From positions 124,001-188,000 of the forward strand of contig JACOST010000033.1 in NCBI GenBank assembly GCA_016178705.1: DNA of 64,000 nt, in the 5' to 3' direction. The translations under genes were made by a program, and so were the position numbers. Positions 17,967-25,604 of the stretch are shown here, piece after piece (the stretch's first letter is position 1; every line of letters begins with the position of its first letter). The notes beneath the pieces are model-generated. The model was not told the DNA's origin and did not search any database. It saw only the letters and a list, made by a program, of their open reading frames with translations. The DNA is from Deltaproteobacteria bacterium (GTDB lineage Bacteria > Desulfobacterota > Binatia > HRBIN30 > JACQVA1).

Positions 17967-19214
17967 ATGAATCCTTATCTTCCGCATTTGCACCGATCGA
18001 CGTTGTGGCCTTACCTCACGCTCGTCGTCCTTGTGTTTTGCGCAGTCGCTGCCGGTTCGGGGGTTGCTCAAACGACTTTCGGATCGTTGAGCAACTTCGA
18101 CGTCTTCAACACCACCGGGCAAGAATGCCACGGCTTCGAAATCGAGGTGGACGGCGTCTCGAGCGCGGACGTTTCCTTTACCTTCGGCAGCCCTTACCAG
18201 CGCTATGGAGACCCGACGAAGTTGGACTTCGCGGGCGGGGTCTATATCCGCTACGAGAGCCCTTACGATGCGGTGAACCACGTGTTCACCCAGGCCACTC
18301 CGCTGGCGCCCAGTGTGATTACGCCCACCGGCGGTCACGCCTGCTGGACGGGTGGGTCGGCCAACTATCTCACGAGCGGCTGCGAACACTTCGGTTTGGG
18401 CACCACTCGCAATCCGACCAACACCGTCTATCGATGGCTGATCGCCGATCCCAACAACCCCGGTGCCTTGCAACCGGCTGGCACCAAGGTGAGCATTCCG
18501 GCGCCGATTTGGAACGTATCGCCGCCGCCGCAACTTGGCGGCAATCCGGTCGTGCAAGCGGTCCTTCCCGCTGAACCACCGGAGGCGAACGCGCAATACG
18601 GTGATGCACATTGGGTCAAGGTCTTCGTGACCGAGTCGGCGGACCCGGTCGAGCTGCATCATCTCGTCACTGATGATCCGCTGGTGCCGCAGGAGGCGGG
18701 TGAAACGGAAATCGAATGGGCGCTCTTGCAGGCCGGGCCGAAGGCGAACAATGAACTGGTGAACGAGGGACAGATCGGCGCCGGCCACGAGTCGGTCACG
18801 CGCCGGTACGAGTTCTACGAGTACACGGGAGCCTATGACGCCGAATCGCACGAGGCGTTGCCGGAAAACGAATCCAACCCGGTGGCTGGCGATATCGGCA
18901 ACTACATCGGCGCGCAGATGGCGGCAGTGAATTTGGCGCCGATGGGGCTCGCGACACCGACACCCACTATGACCCTGGCGACGACCCCGACGCCGTCCGT
19001 GTCGCCGACCAAAACCCCACGTCCCTGTACTGGCGACTGCAATGACAGCTACAGCGTGACGGTGGAGGAACTCGTCATTGGGGTGAACATCGCGCTCGGC
19101 GCTTCACCGATGAGCGACTGCCCGCCGTTCGACACCGACAACAGCGGCACCGTCACCGTCGATGAACTGGTGATCGCGGTGAACCTGGCGCTCGGCACGT
19201 GTCCCGCAAACTGA
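17967..19214 (+). CDS. Secreted protein with paired dockerin/EF-hand-like C-terminal repeats
   Basis: A 415-residue exported protein. ATG 17967 follows GAGGGAGAG; the signal segment is LTLVVLVFCAVAAGSGVAQ. The body (residues ~40-325) has no family I recognise. A Thr/Pro linker (TPTPTMTLATTPTPSVSPTK) leads to two units of about 28 residues: GDCNDSYSVTVEELVIGVNI and FDTDNSGTVTVDELVIAVNL. Each has a 12-residue calcium loop (D-x-D/N-x-S-x-x-V-T-x-x-E) and a following helix, as in dockerin type I repeats. The cysteines at the edges probably pin the module. Such tails tether proteins to partners in a calcium-dependent way; no cohesin is visible in the window. Confidence 0.75.
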   Translation: MNPYLPHLHRSTLWPYLTLVVLVFCAVAAGSGVAQTTFGSLSNFDVFNTTGQECHGFEIEVDGVSSADVSFTFGSPYQRYGDPTKLDFAGGVYIRYESPYDAVNHVFTQATPLAPSVITPTGGHACWTGGSANYLTSGCEHFGLGTTRNPTNTVYRWLIADPNNPGALQPAGTKVSIPAPIWNVSPPPQLGGNPVVQAVLPAEPPEANAQYGDAHWVKVFVTESADPVELHHLVTDDPLVPQEAGETEIEWALLQAGPKANNELVNEGQIGAGHESVTRRYEFYEYTGAYDAESHEALPENESNPVAGDIGNYIGAQMAAVNLAPMGLATPTPTMTLATTPTPSVSPTKTPRPCTGDCNDSYSVTVEELVIGVNIALGASPMSDCPPFDTDNSGTVTVDELVIAVNLALGTCPAN

Positions 19215-19428
19215 GTCGGAGAGCCGGGTTGCCCTCGTAGCGATCTCATCCGTCAGCTCCGCTGGCAGTTGGGCACTGTCGTAGTAAGTAGGAACCCCAT
19301 GACGGTGAATCGCGCGTCGGGGTCTCTCGGACAAGGCGTGGCAACGCCTTCTGAATCGTGCTATCGAGCCTGCACCCTTCGGCTGACTTTGGGCGAGAGG
19401 GCGCACCGGTAGCTCGGAGGGAGGCGAT

Positions 19429-19935
19429 ATGCTGTCGACCAAGTTGACCGCCGCAGTGACGGTGATCCTGCTATCCCTGGCCGCACTCGCTTCGGCGCAG
19501 GTCCCGCCGTTTACCGTGTCAAAAACGGTAAGCCGCACTAGCAGCCCCGATATTGATGTGGGGTGCGCCGGTACCGCCACCAGCATCAAGGTGCGTGCGG
19601 GCACCGATCTGGTCTTTTGCTATCAGATCATCGACAACCGCACGTCCGGTGGTTGCCTCCCGTTATCCGTCAGCGACGTCATCGACGGTCAGTCGAATCC
19701 GGTCGGTAATAGCGGCGTATGCCCGGGCTCGACTGCCAGGTTTGAACAGGGCCATTCCGTCGAGAAGACCGAGGTCGACACCGGAGTTTTCACGGTTCCA
19801 GGCTTTCTGCCGCTCACCGCGCAAGCGACCGTATTCGTCGAAGATCTGAAGGCGCCCACGCTCTCATCGGCCGGAACCGGCGCCACGATCGCGCTACTTC
19901 TCGCCCTCGGAGCCTTTGCGCTTCGGCGCGCGTAG
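19429..19935 (+). CDS. Exported protein with PTLS-type C-terminal sorting signal
   Basis: A 168-residue secreted protein, start supported by GGAGGGAGGCGAT just upstream. Signal peptide residues 1-23 (cleavage after ASA). The middle is a single beta-sandwich-like region with four cysteines (VGCAG, VFCYQI, GGCLPL, GVCPGS) and looks like a DUF11-type or Ig-like adhesion domain. The end is APTLSSAGTGATIALLLALG followed by AFALRRA: PTLS-x-x-G, one membrane helix, then a basic tail. That order matches the IPTL-CTERM class of protein-sorting signals (I-P-T-L-S-x-x-G), with Ala in the first position. No exosortase-like enzyme is in the window. Confidence 0.7.
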   Translation: MLSTKLTAAVTVILLSLAALASAQVPPFTVSKTVSRTSSPDIDVGCAGTATSIKVRAGTDLVFCYQIIDNRTSGGCLPLSVSDVIDGQSNPVGNSGVCPGSTARFEQGHSVEKTEVDTGVFTVPGFLPLTAQATVFVEDLKAPTLSSAGTGATIALLLALGAFALRRA

Positions 19936-20024
19936 CTTGCTATTGCACGTCGCTCGCCCGACATCACCGGCGAGGTCTACGCGTGGACCACTTGTGCGGA
20001 TGCGCGTCAGTGCGCAGCGCGCAC

Positions 20025-20288
20025 TCACCCGCCAGCGGCGGCCTTGAGGAAGGTGACGGTGTCGCCATCGGCGAGCGGGGTGCTCATGCCGCGCTTGTGG
20101 TTGATCAGTACGCCGTTGACCGAGACCGCCGCGATGCGGGTGAGTTTCTCGAACGCATCGCCGCGCTCGCCGAATTTGTCACGCGTGATGCGCACGACAT
20201 CTTGGACCGTCGGCGCCGCTTCCACTTCGAACCGCCGCGTGCCCAACGCCTTGCTCATGTCGTAGGTGAGTTCGATCGTGATGCTCAT
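20025..20288 (-). CDS. MoaD/ThiS family ubiquitin-like sulfur carrier
   Basis: An 87-residue beta-grasp protein ending in the obligatory Gly-Gly (TFLKAAAGG), the end that is adenylated and thiocarboxylated. Body features are TVQDVVRITRDKFGERGDAF, VSVNGVLINHKRGM and TPLADGDTVTFL, as in MoaD. It starts 30 bases after the stop of the aldehyde ferredoxin oxidoreductase gene with GGGAG seven bases before the ATG, so it is cotranscribed. MoaD supplies sulfur to the dithiolene of the pterin cofactor, and dedicated MoaD homologues next to tungsten-dependent oxidoreductases are common, so a role in making the tungstopterin of this enzyme is a sound inference. Confidence 0.85.
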   Translation of the reverse strand: MSITIELTYDMSKALGTRRFEVEAAPTVQDVVRITRDKFGERGDAFEKLTRIAAVSVNGVLINHKRGMSTPLADGDTVTFLKAAAGG

Positions 20289-20318
20289 GGTGCGCTCCCT
20301 CGCGGAAGGATTCTCGAA

Positions 20319-22202
20319 CTACACTCTGACCTGCAATCGCTCCAGCGTGCGCACGGTGGGGACACCGTCGGCGCTCCAGCCGCGATTCTTGTAGTAGCGC
20401 GGCAACAGTTGCGGCAGCGGATGGCCGCTGGTCATGTCCTTGAACGTCGACTCGTGCAGCATGCGCGGCGGCAACGTGTCGTCGCCGGTCGTCATACCTT
20501 CGCGCAGGTTGTACATCCGCTCCAGGTTGAAGATGCGGCCGCCGATCTCCTGCAAATGTCCCGACGAGAACGTCTCGCCGGTGATGTACGTCAACCACTT
20601 CTCGAACCACATCATCGGCCGGCCCTTGATCCGCATCACCATCGGCAACAGCGGTCCGCTGTTCTCGAACAGCGTGGTCGCGAGTTTGTAAGTGAAAGAG
20701 TTCGGACTCAAGTTGTGCACGGCCTTGGGAATCATGCCGTAGGTGGTGAAGATGCATAGCACCATCGAGTTGATGGCGCAGGCCAGGTTCTGTTGCACCA
20801 CCGGAATCTCCGCCTTGAGTTTCAAATTCTGCGGATTGATCGTCAGCGGCCCCGTCGATTCCATGTACATGCTCGCGCCTTGCACGTGGCATCCGCCGCG
20901 ATTGGTGGTGGCGTACTCGACCCCCTGTGCGAACGAGCCGCGCGGATCGTACGCGGAAAGTTCGAGGCCTTTCACGTGCATCGCGAAGTCATGGCCGCCG
21001 TACTTCGCGCTCATGCGTTTCACACCGTCGGCCAAGTCGTTCCCCAGTCCGCGGCGATGGCCGATGTCTTTGATCATGTCGCTGATGCCGCTGGGATCGC
21101 CGAAGCGCAGACCGGCGTCGAGCATGCCGCGCTCCTGCAACTCCATCGCGAAGCCCAGCGTGCAACCGAGACTGATGGTGTCCATGCCGAGATCGTCGGC
21201 GAGGTAGCTCCACTCCGAGACCTTCTTCAGATCCGGAATTTCCAAATTGCTCCCCATCAGCCCGACGGTCTCGTACTCCGGCCCTTTCGCGCGCCCGACG
21301 CCCTCGACCATCACGTCGCGTCCGCACGTCACCGGGCAATGAATGCAGCTCGACTTCACTCCGACCAGCTCGTGCTCCTCCATGTGCTCGCCGGAGATAC
21401 ACATCGCGTCTTTGAAATGACCGTACTTGAAATTGTGTGTCGGGATGATGTTGCGCGCGTTGGTGGTGTTGACGATGCCGGCGGTTCCAAAACGCTTGAG
21501 CGACTCGCCCAGCACCGGGTGATCGCGGAACAGTACGCGCACCGTTTTGGTGTACTCCTTGAACTTCTCCTCGTCGTCCATCTCCAACTTGCGCGAGCCA
21601 GTGGCGGAGATGGCTTTGAGGCGCTTCGATCCCATCACCGCGCCGACCCCCGTGCGCCCCGCGATGCGCTCGTTGGAGACGATGCCGGCATAGAGCACCA
21701 GGTTCTCACCCGCCGGTCCGATTACAGCGTGATGCTTTTTCTTGCCGAGAACTTCCTGCGTCGCGTACGTGCCCTTGCCCCAGAGATCCGCCGCGTCGAT
21801 GAACTTCACCTCGTCGCGATCGCCGTCGATGTCGAGGCGCACCGGCTTGGCGGACTGATGCTTAACGATGACGATGTCGATCCCGGCGCGCTTCAAACCG
21901 TAGGCGAACGAGCCGCCGCACGCGGCGTTGCCGATGCCGCCGGTGAGCGGGCTCTTGCACACCACGGCGAAGCGGTTGGACTGCGGTGCCACCGAGCCGT
22001 TGAGCGGGCCGGTGGCGAAGATGAGCGGATTCTCCGGACCGAGTGGATCGATGCCGGGCGCGGTCAGGTCGTAGAGCAAGCGCGTGCCGTACCCCTTGCC
22101 GCCGATGTAGAGGCGGGCGATGTCCTCGTCGAGCGGTTTGAAGACGAAGGTCTGATTCGCCAGGTCAACTTCGAGCACGCGGCCCGCGTATCCTTTGATC
22201 AT
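20319..22202 (-). CDS. aor: Aldehyde ferredoxin oxidoreductase family protein
   Basis: A 627-residue tungsten/molybdenum-pterin enzyme. GGAGGTG four bases before the ATG at 22202 and the family-typical N-terminus MIKGYAGRVLEVDLANQTF decide this start. The N-terminal pterin-binding domain includes YIGGKGYGTRLLYDLTAPGI and PLTGGIGNAACGGSF; three cluster cysteines are in SCIHCPVTCGRD (about residues 285-292) and the fourth is in INSMVLCIFTTYG (~481). The conserved acid-rich stretch GPEYETVGLMGSNLEI is also present. The family oxidises aldehydes to acids, or runs the reverse with ferredoxin; here an aryl- or short-chain aldehyde cannot be told apart. Cotranscribed with a MoaD-like carrier. Confidence 0.92.
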   Translation of the reverse strand: MIKGYAGRVLEVDLANQTFVFKPLDEDIARLYIGGKGYGTRLLYDLTAPGIDPLGPENPLIFATGPLNGSVAPQSNRFAVVCKSPLTGGIGNAACGGSFAYGLKRAGIDIVIVKHQSAKPVRLDIDGDRDEVKFIDAADLWGKGTYATQEVLGKKKHHAVIGPAGENLVLYAGIVSNERIAGRTGVGAVMGSKRLKAISATGSRKLEMDDEEKFKEYTKTVRVLFRDHPVLGESLKRFGTAGIVNTTNARNIIPTHNFKYGHFKDAMCISGEHMEEHELVGVKSSCIHCPVTCGRDVMVEGVGRAKGPEYETVGLMGSNLEIPDLKKVSEWSYLADDLGMDTISLGCTLGFAMELQERGMLDAGLRFGDPSGISDMIKDIGHRRGLGNDLADGVKRMSAKYGGHDFAMHVKGLELSAYDPRGSFAQGVEYATTNRGGCHVQGASMYMESTGPLTINPQNLKLKAEIPVVQQNLACAINSMVLCIFTTYGMIPKAVHNLSPNSFTYKLATTLFENSGPLLPMVMRIKGRPMMWFEKWLTYITGETFSSGHLQEIGGRIFNLERMYNLREGMTTGDDTLPPRMLHESTFKDMTSGHPLPQLLPRYYKNRGWSADGVPTVRTLERLQVRV

Positions 22203-22508
22203 GCACACCTCCGGCGTCTCCGTTTGTACTCGCTCCGCCGCGGCAATCAACCCGGACGATTGAGTGGTAGGGGGTCAGTTTGAACGTACGCGAAGTCGTC
22301 ATTGCGAGGAACGGAGTGACGAAGCAATCTGGTCGCGTGGGTGCAGTCCTACTCCTGAGCGCGATACCTGGAGCATCGAGATTGCTTCGTCCCTTGTGGG
22401 ACTCGCAATGACCGAGCGAACGGGTTGCGCTAGACTTCAAAGTGACTCGCTACTGGACGTGACCTGGGTGCGTTGACTTGCCACCGCCGAGCAGGAAGCG
22501 TGTGATCA
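22203..22508. other. Intergenic region dominated by a palindromic repeat
   Basis: Between the aor start and the lipoprotein gene. Most of it is the dispersed repeat described at 22274-22417. The rest should carry both promoters, which I cannot localise. Confidence 0.5.
22274..22417. repeat. Dispersed palindromic element, copy A (CATTGCGA / TCGCAATG ends)
   Basis: The left arm starts CATTGCGAGGAACGGAGTGA and runs into CGAAGCAATCT (22300-22330); the right arm AGATTGCTTCG...CTCGCAATG (22379-22410) is its inverse, with mismatches only in the centre of the arm. Sequence outside the arms is also shared with copy B at 30357-30505, so the whole ~145-base unit is the repeat. It is non-coding and MITE-like. 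I know similar CGAAGCAATCT palindromes from many environmental genomes. Confidence 0.85.
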
Positions 22509-22823
22509 ATGAAGACTGCGCTGGTTGCGCTGTTGATGTTCGCAGTGGTCGCCTGCGGCGACGGCTCGTTCATCGTGCAGTTCAACAGCGGGACGATCGC
22601 GTCCGATCCGTTGTGCCGTAACGGCGGCGGACGATTCCAACTGCTCGACCAAGGCGGGCTGACGATCTTGGTCATCATCAAGACCGACACCGTGATCTTC
22701 GTCTCGAGTGGCGCCGCCGGCGCGTGTACGGACCTTGCAGCCGGCGCCCACGTCCAAGTCAGCGGCCGGCAAACCGGCGCAACAATCACGGCGCAATCGG
22801 TTCGCGTGCAGTCGGGTGCGTAG
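22509..22823 (+). CDS. Small lipoprotein with OB-like (DUF5666-type) domain
   Basis: A 104-residue protein with lipoprotein signal MKTALVALLMFAVVAC and Gly-Asp after the lipidated Cys. The mature part has alternating strands: FNSGTIASDPLCRNGGGRF, TILVIIKTDTVIF and HVQVSGRQTGATITAQSVRV. The order strand - Thr-Asp-Thr-x-Ile/Val - small helix - Gly-x-x-V-x-V-x-G resembles DUF5666/OB-fold modules of secreted bacterial proteins. Position +2 after Cys is Gly and +3 is Asp; an Asp directly after Cys, which would retain it in the inner membrane, is absent, so outer-membrane sorting is expected. No operon partner is evident. Confidence 0.6.
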   Translation: MKTALVALLMFAVVACGDGSFIVQFNSGTIASDPLCRNGGGRFQLLDQGGLTILVIIKTDTVIFVSSGAAGACTDLAAGAHVQVSGRQTGATITAQSVRVQSGA

Positions 22824-22845
22824 AATCCGCGTCCGCATAGCAAGA

Positions 22846-22888
22846 CCCTACGCGACCTTGGTCCGCAACGCGTTCTGTAGGGTCCGCG
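22846..22888. repeat. Short inverted repeat upstream of brnT
   Basis: GACCCTAC near 22850 and GTAGGGTC near 22877 form a stem with a ~20-base loop, both flanked by GCG/CGC-rich stretches (ACGCG and AACGCG). It could be a weak terminator for the lipoprotein gene or half of a small repeat. There is no T-run. Confidence 0.35.
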
Positions 22889-22905
22889 CCCCTCGGCCGT
22901 CGAGC

Positions 22906-22942
22906 TGGACAGCCTCACCGCAATTGCCGTATATACAGCAGT
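22906..22942 (+). promoter_or_regulatory. Probable brnTA promoter
   Basis: TGGACA (22906-22911) matches the -35 consensus at five of six positions, and TATATA (22930-22935) lies 18 bases downstream as the -10 box. Transcription would begin around 22941-22943, which is at the GTG proposed as the brnT start, so the first gene may be read from a leaderless message. The -10 overlaps the palindrome GTATATAC, a natural place for autorepression by a BrnA-type antitoxin. Confidence 0.45.
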
Positions 22943-23222
22943 GTTCCTCTGGGACGTGCAGAAGGCGGTGAGCAACCGGGCGAAGCATGGTGTGTCCTTC
23001 GACGAAGCGTCAACGGTCTTTCGCGACCCGGATGGTCTTGACTGGCAAGACTGGCAGCACTCCCGCGGCGAGCCGCGGTTCAAGCGCCTCGGCGTTTCTA
23101 ACCAGGGGCGGATGCTGCTCGTAGTGTACACACCGAGAAGGATGAGAGATGGCAACGAAGCGATTAGGATCATCAGCGCGCGGCGCGCGAGCCGCAAGGA
23201 GCGTGCGGCGTACTTCGGATGA
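22941..23222 (+). CDS. brnT: BrnT family toxin (ribonuclease)
   Basis: A 93-residue toxin. The family start F/L-W-D-x-x-K-A-x-x-N-x-x-K-H-G-V-S-F-x-E-A is present as FLWDVQKAVSNRAKHGVSFD, followed by VFRDPDGLDWQD, R-F-K-R-L-G at EPRFKRLGVS, LLVVYTPR and the C-terminal IRIISARRASRKERAAYF. BrnT is a small RelE-fold ribonuclease that blocks growth and is neutralised by BrnA. The start is GTG; there is no ribosome-binding site, but a promoter-like pair of boxes suggests a leaderless transcript. Its last 74 bases overlap the start of brnA in another frame. Confidence 0.88.
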   Translation: MFLWDVQKAVSNRAKHGVSFDEASTVFRDPDGLDWQDWQHSRGEPRFKRLGVSNQGRMLLVVYTPRRMRDGNEAIRIISARRASRKERAAYFG

Positions 23223-23448
23223 CGGCATCGACTTCTCCGACATCCCCGAGTCGACCGATGAAGAGCTGAAGCGAGCGCGTCGAGTTGGGCGGCCGAAGTC
23301 GAGTCACGGACCGAAGCAGCTCATCGCGATCCGCATCCGTCCCGCGCTGTTGGCCAAGCTGCGTCAGCTCGCGGCACAGCGCGACAAGCCGTATCAGACC
23401 CTGATCCACGAGCTGCTGGAGAAGGCGGCGAAGTCGCGGGCGGCGTGA
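23149..23448 (+). CDS. brnA: BrnA family antitoxin
   Basis: A 99-residue antitoxin. IDFSDIPESTDEELKRARRV followed by GRP is the BrnA N-terminal block; IAIRIRPALLAKLRQLAAQR and YQTLIHELLEKAA form the ribbon-helix-helix DNA-binding domain. BrnA dimers bind BrnT and repress the operon. AAGGA lies six bases before the ATG at 23149, which makes this start likely even though it lies 74 bases inside brnT; the extra N-terminal ~24 residues are basic and not usual for the family. A GTG at 23203 is a possible shorter start but its SD-like AAGGAG is too close. Confidence 0.85.
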   Translation: MATKRLGSSARGARAARSVRRTSDDGIDFSDIPESTDEELKRARRVGRPKSSHGPKQLIAIRIRPALLAKLRQLAAQRDKPYQTLIHELLEKAAKSRAA

Positions 23449-23458
23449 GGCACACCGC

Positions 23459-24184
23459 TTACGCTGGCAGCAGCCGGAGCAGTTCGCTTAGTTCCTTGAT
23501 GCGCGGGCAATCGACGCGTCCGGGATAGCGGTCGAGCGTGTCGACCAACACGGCGTCGAGTCCCGCCTTGCGGGCGCCGAGCACGTCGATCGCGAACACG
23601 TCGCCGACGTAGACGGCTTCGTTGGCCGCGGCGCCGATGCGATCGAGCGTGAGGTGGAAGATCGCCGGGTTTGGCTTCTCCACGCCGACGACATGCGAGT
23701 CGACCACCGTCGCGAAGTGACGCTTCAATCCCGCCCGCTCGAGATCGCCCTCGATGCGGCCGTCGGCGTTGGAGATCACCGCGAGGGTCAAGCCGCGCGC
23801 CTGCAACGCGCTGAGCACGTCAGTGGTGCCCGGCAACACCACGCGCCACAGGCAGCTCGTCGCGTTGTGTTCGCGCAGGGCTTCGAGCATCGGTTTCATC
23901 GCGGTGCGCGGAACGCCGAGGTAATGCAGCGCGACGGCGAAGTACGACGGCCGCTCTCCCGACTCGTCCGGCCACAACAGTCCCTCCACATTTTCCGCCA
24001 CGCTTTCCGGTGCCGCCATCTCGGGTGCCAACTCGCGATCGATGGCCGCCTTGGCGCCGTACTCCGCGATGCGAATCGCCATCGGGGTCGTCGGGTGGCC
24101 ATGCTGCGCCAACACCTCGGCGATGAACTCGTAGTCGAGGTGCATCAGCGTGTTGCCGGCGTCGAACAGGACGGCGCGGATCAT
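23459..24184 (-). CDS. HAD family hydrolase
   Basis: A 241-residue phosphatase-type HAD protein. Motif I is VLFDAGNTLMH (nucleophile Asp, with Gly in place of the general-acid Asp, as in some phosphoglycolate phosphatase-like and YjjG-like members), motif II VISNADG, motif III Lys in GVEKPNPAIF, motif IV AVYVGDVFAIDVLGARKAG. The start overlaps the metalloprotease stop by four bases (ATGA), so it is the third gene of a coupled trio. Replacement of the second Asp makes phosphatase activity uncertain; members with D-x-G-N-T are known as HAD-IA hydrolases of unknown substrate. Confidence 0.85.
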   Translation of the reverse strand: MIRAVLFDAGNTLMHLDYEFIAEVLAQHGHPTTPMAIRIAEYGAKAAIDRELAPEMAAPESVAENVEGLLWPDESGERPSYFAVALHYLGVPRTAMKPMLEALREHNATSCLWRVVLPGTTDVLSALQARGLTLAVISNADGRIEGDLERAGLKRHFATVVDSHVVGVEKPNPAIFHLTLDRIGAAANEAVYVGDVFAIDVLGARKAGLDAVLVDTLDRYPGRVDCPRIKELSELLRLLPA

Positions 24185-24945
24185 GATCGTGACTCGTGCT
24201 CGTGAGTCGTGAGTGGCCGCGCGCACAGCGCGCGAGCGAGCAAGGCAATGACCGCGCCAGCCAGGAGTTCCAACGGTGGCCGCCATGGCTGATTCGGCGG
24301 GCTCAGTGCGCAGCCCGGGTTAGTGGCCGGCGCGTCGCTGCCGTTGTTGGGATAAATCGCCAGCGCACCGGCCACGTCGTCGGCTTGCGGACTGCTCAGC
24401 CGCGGCTCGTTCAATGGCGTCACCGCTTGCATCAGCGTGCCCTGTCCCGATCCGCCGCACGCGTCGGAGTGTGCCAGCCCCAACACGTGCCCGAGTTCGT
24501 GCATCGCGATCTGCGTGAACAACGCGGCGTCGGTGGTGAGGAATGAATCGCTCGAGTCGAAGGAAACGTCGGCATCAAGCATCTCGCCGCTATTCGTATT
24601 GAAGCGGTAGACGGTGATGCTCACGGCATCGCCGAATCCGCCGCCACCACATACGGTCCGCGACAAGGCCATCGAGGTGATCCCGTCGGACGGGTCGCAG
24701 AGATTGCCGATACCGCCGACGAACTGAAAGCTGCCGATGGCGCCGTTCCAGCGCTCGCGCGCGGTGGTCGCGTACGTCGCGAACTGCGACGGCAAGAAGT
24801 GGGTGTCGACCGCAGCGCGGCGACTCGGCCAGAACAGGTGCTGCGCGGTGCTGCACGGGTTGTTGCTGGTGCGCAGTAGCTCGAACGCGAACGACGAGCC
24901 GGCGGTGAGGAGCAGCACGACCGCGATCAAAGGCGCATACCTCAT
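24181..24945 (-). CDS. Matrixin-like zinc metalloprotease, exported
   Basis: A 254-residue secreted protease. Signal peptide residues 1-20 (cleavage after SFA). The zinc site is HELGHVLGLAH with the three His and catalytic Glu of the metzincin motif, followed ~20 residues on by a Met (GTLMQAV) that fits the Met-turn. After the catalytic domain come PNNGSDAPATNPGCALSPPN and a hydrophobic segment PPLELLAGAVIALLARAL with a basic tail, probably a C-terminal membrane or sorting anchor. Both flanking genes overlap it by four bases, so the three are translated together. Confidence 0.85.
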   Translation of the reverse strand: MRYAPLIAVVLLLTAGSSFAFELLRTSNNPCSTAQHLFWPSRRAAVDTHFLPSQFATYATTARERWNGAIGSFQFVGGIGNLCDPSDGITSMALSRTVCGGGGFGDAVSITVYRFNTNSGEMLDADVSFDSSDSFLTTDAALFTQIAMHELGHVLGLAHSDACGGSGQGTLMQAVTPLNEPRLSSPQADDVAGALAIYPNNGSDAPATNPGCALSPPNQPWRPPLELLAGAVIALLARALCARPLTTHEHESRS

Positions 24946-25523
24946 TTGATCGCTCCGCGCGTTGCGAGGCGCCGGCGCACGTCGGCAAGGAACTCGGACA
25001 GCGGCATGGCGACTTCACCGCTCGCCGCGTCGGCGAGCACGGCGCGTCCGTCGCGCATCGTACCCAATCGGGCGCGCGTCGTTAGGGTGACCGACGCGGC
25101 ATCCCCGCTTCCTTCGATGCGCATGCAGCCCTGATTGAAACCGACGATCGGACTGACTGCCCGCTGATTGCTGGCGAAGACCACCACGCGTTCGCCGACC
25201 GTGAACGTCGGCACACCGGCAATCATCTCGGTGACATCACCCACGCTTCCACCGCCGAAGCGCAGCTCGATCTCTGATGTATCGACACCGAACAACGGAT
25301 CGAGATTGGTGAAGGTCACCATCGTTTCGATATGGTGCTGTTCCGGGTCGGCCCAATGCGATCGCACCGAGGCGACCGTACCGACGAATACGCGATCGGC
25401 CTCGGCGGCCAGCGCGTCGAGGTCCTTCTCAACGATGGTGGTCGCGACCGCAACACGGACGACCGCGAACAACACCAATGGCAAGACCGCACACAGCGCG
25501 CGGCGACATTGAACGACATCCAT
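24942..25523 (-). CDS. Exported protein of unknown function, coupled to the metalloprotease
   Basis: A 193-residue protein starting MDVVQCRRALCAVLPLVLFA, with a signal peptide ending near AVA/TTI. The mature part begins TIVEKDLDALAAEADRVFVG, then TVASVRSHW, TMVTFTNLDPLFGVD and EMIAGVPTFTVGERVVVFAS, a pattern I associate with small secreted proteins that accompany matrixin proteases in deltaproteobacterial genomes. The ATGA overlap with the protease gene makes it a likely partner, for instance a chaperone, inhibitor or substrate. The residues VFVGTV and GERVVVFA suggest an OB- or NTF-like beta fold, but I name no family. Confidence 0.65.
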   Translation of the reverse strand: MDVVQCRRALCAVLPLVLFAVVRVAVATTIVEKDLDALAAEADRVFVGTVASVRSHWADPEQHHIETMVTFTNLDPLFGVDTSEIELRFGGGSVGDVTEMIAGVPTFTVGERVVVFASNQRAVSPIVGFNQGCMRIEGSGDAASVTLTTRARLGTMRDGRAVLADAASGEVAMPLSEFLADVRRRLATRGAIK

Positions 25524-25604
25524 GGCGGAGAGTTGTAGCAGGCAAAACAAGCCGGGTCAGCACCGAGGAGCATTTGTTGAGCGATGAACTAACCTTGGTC
25601 AGAC

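Noticed and set aside
20793-22283. A 496-codon open frame opposite aor
   Set aside because: Shadow of the conserved aor frame; His/Arg/Ala-rich composition without any domain.
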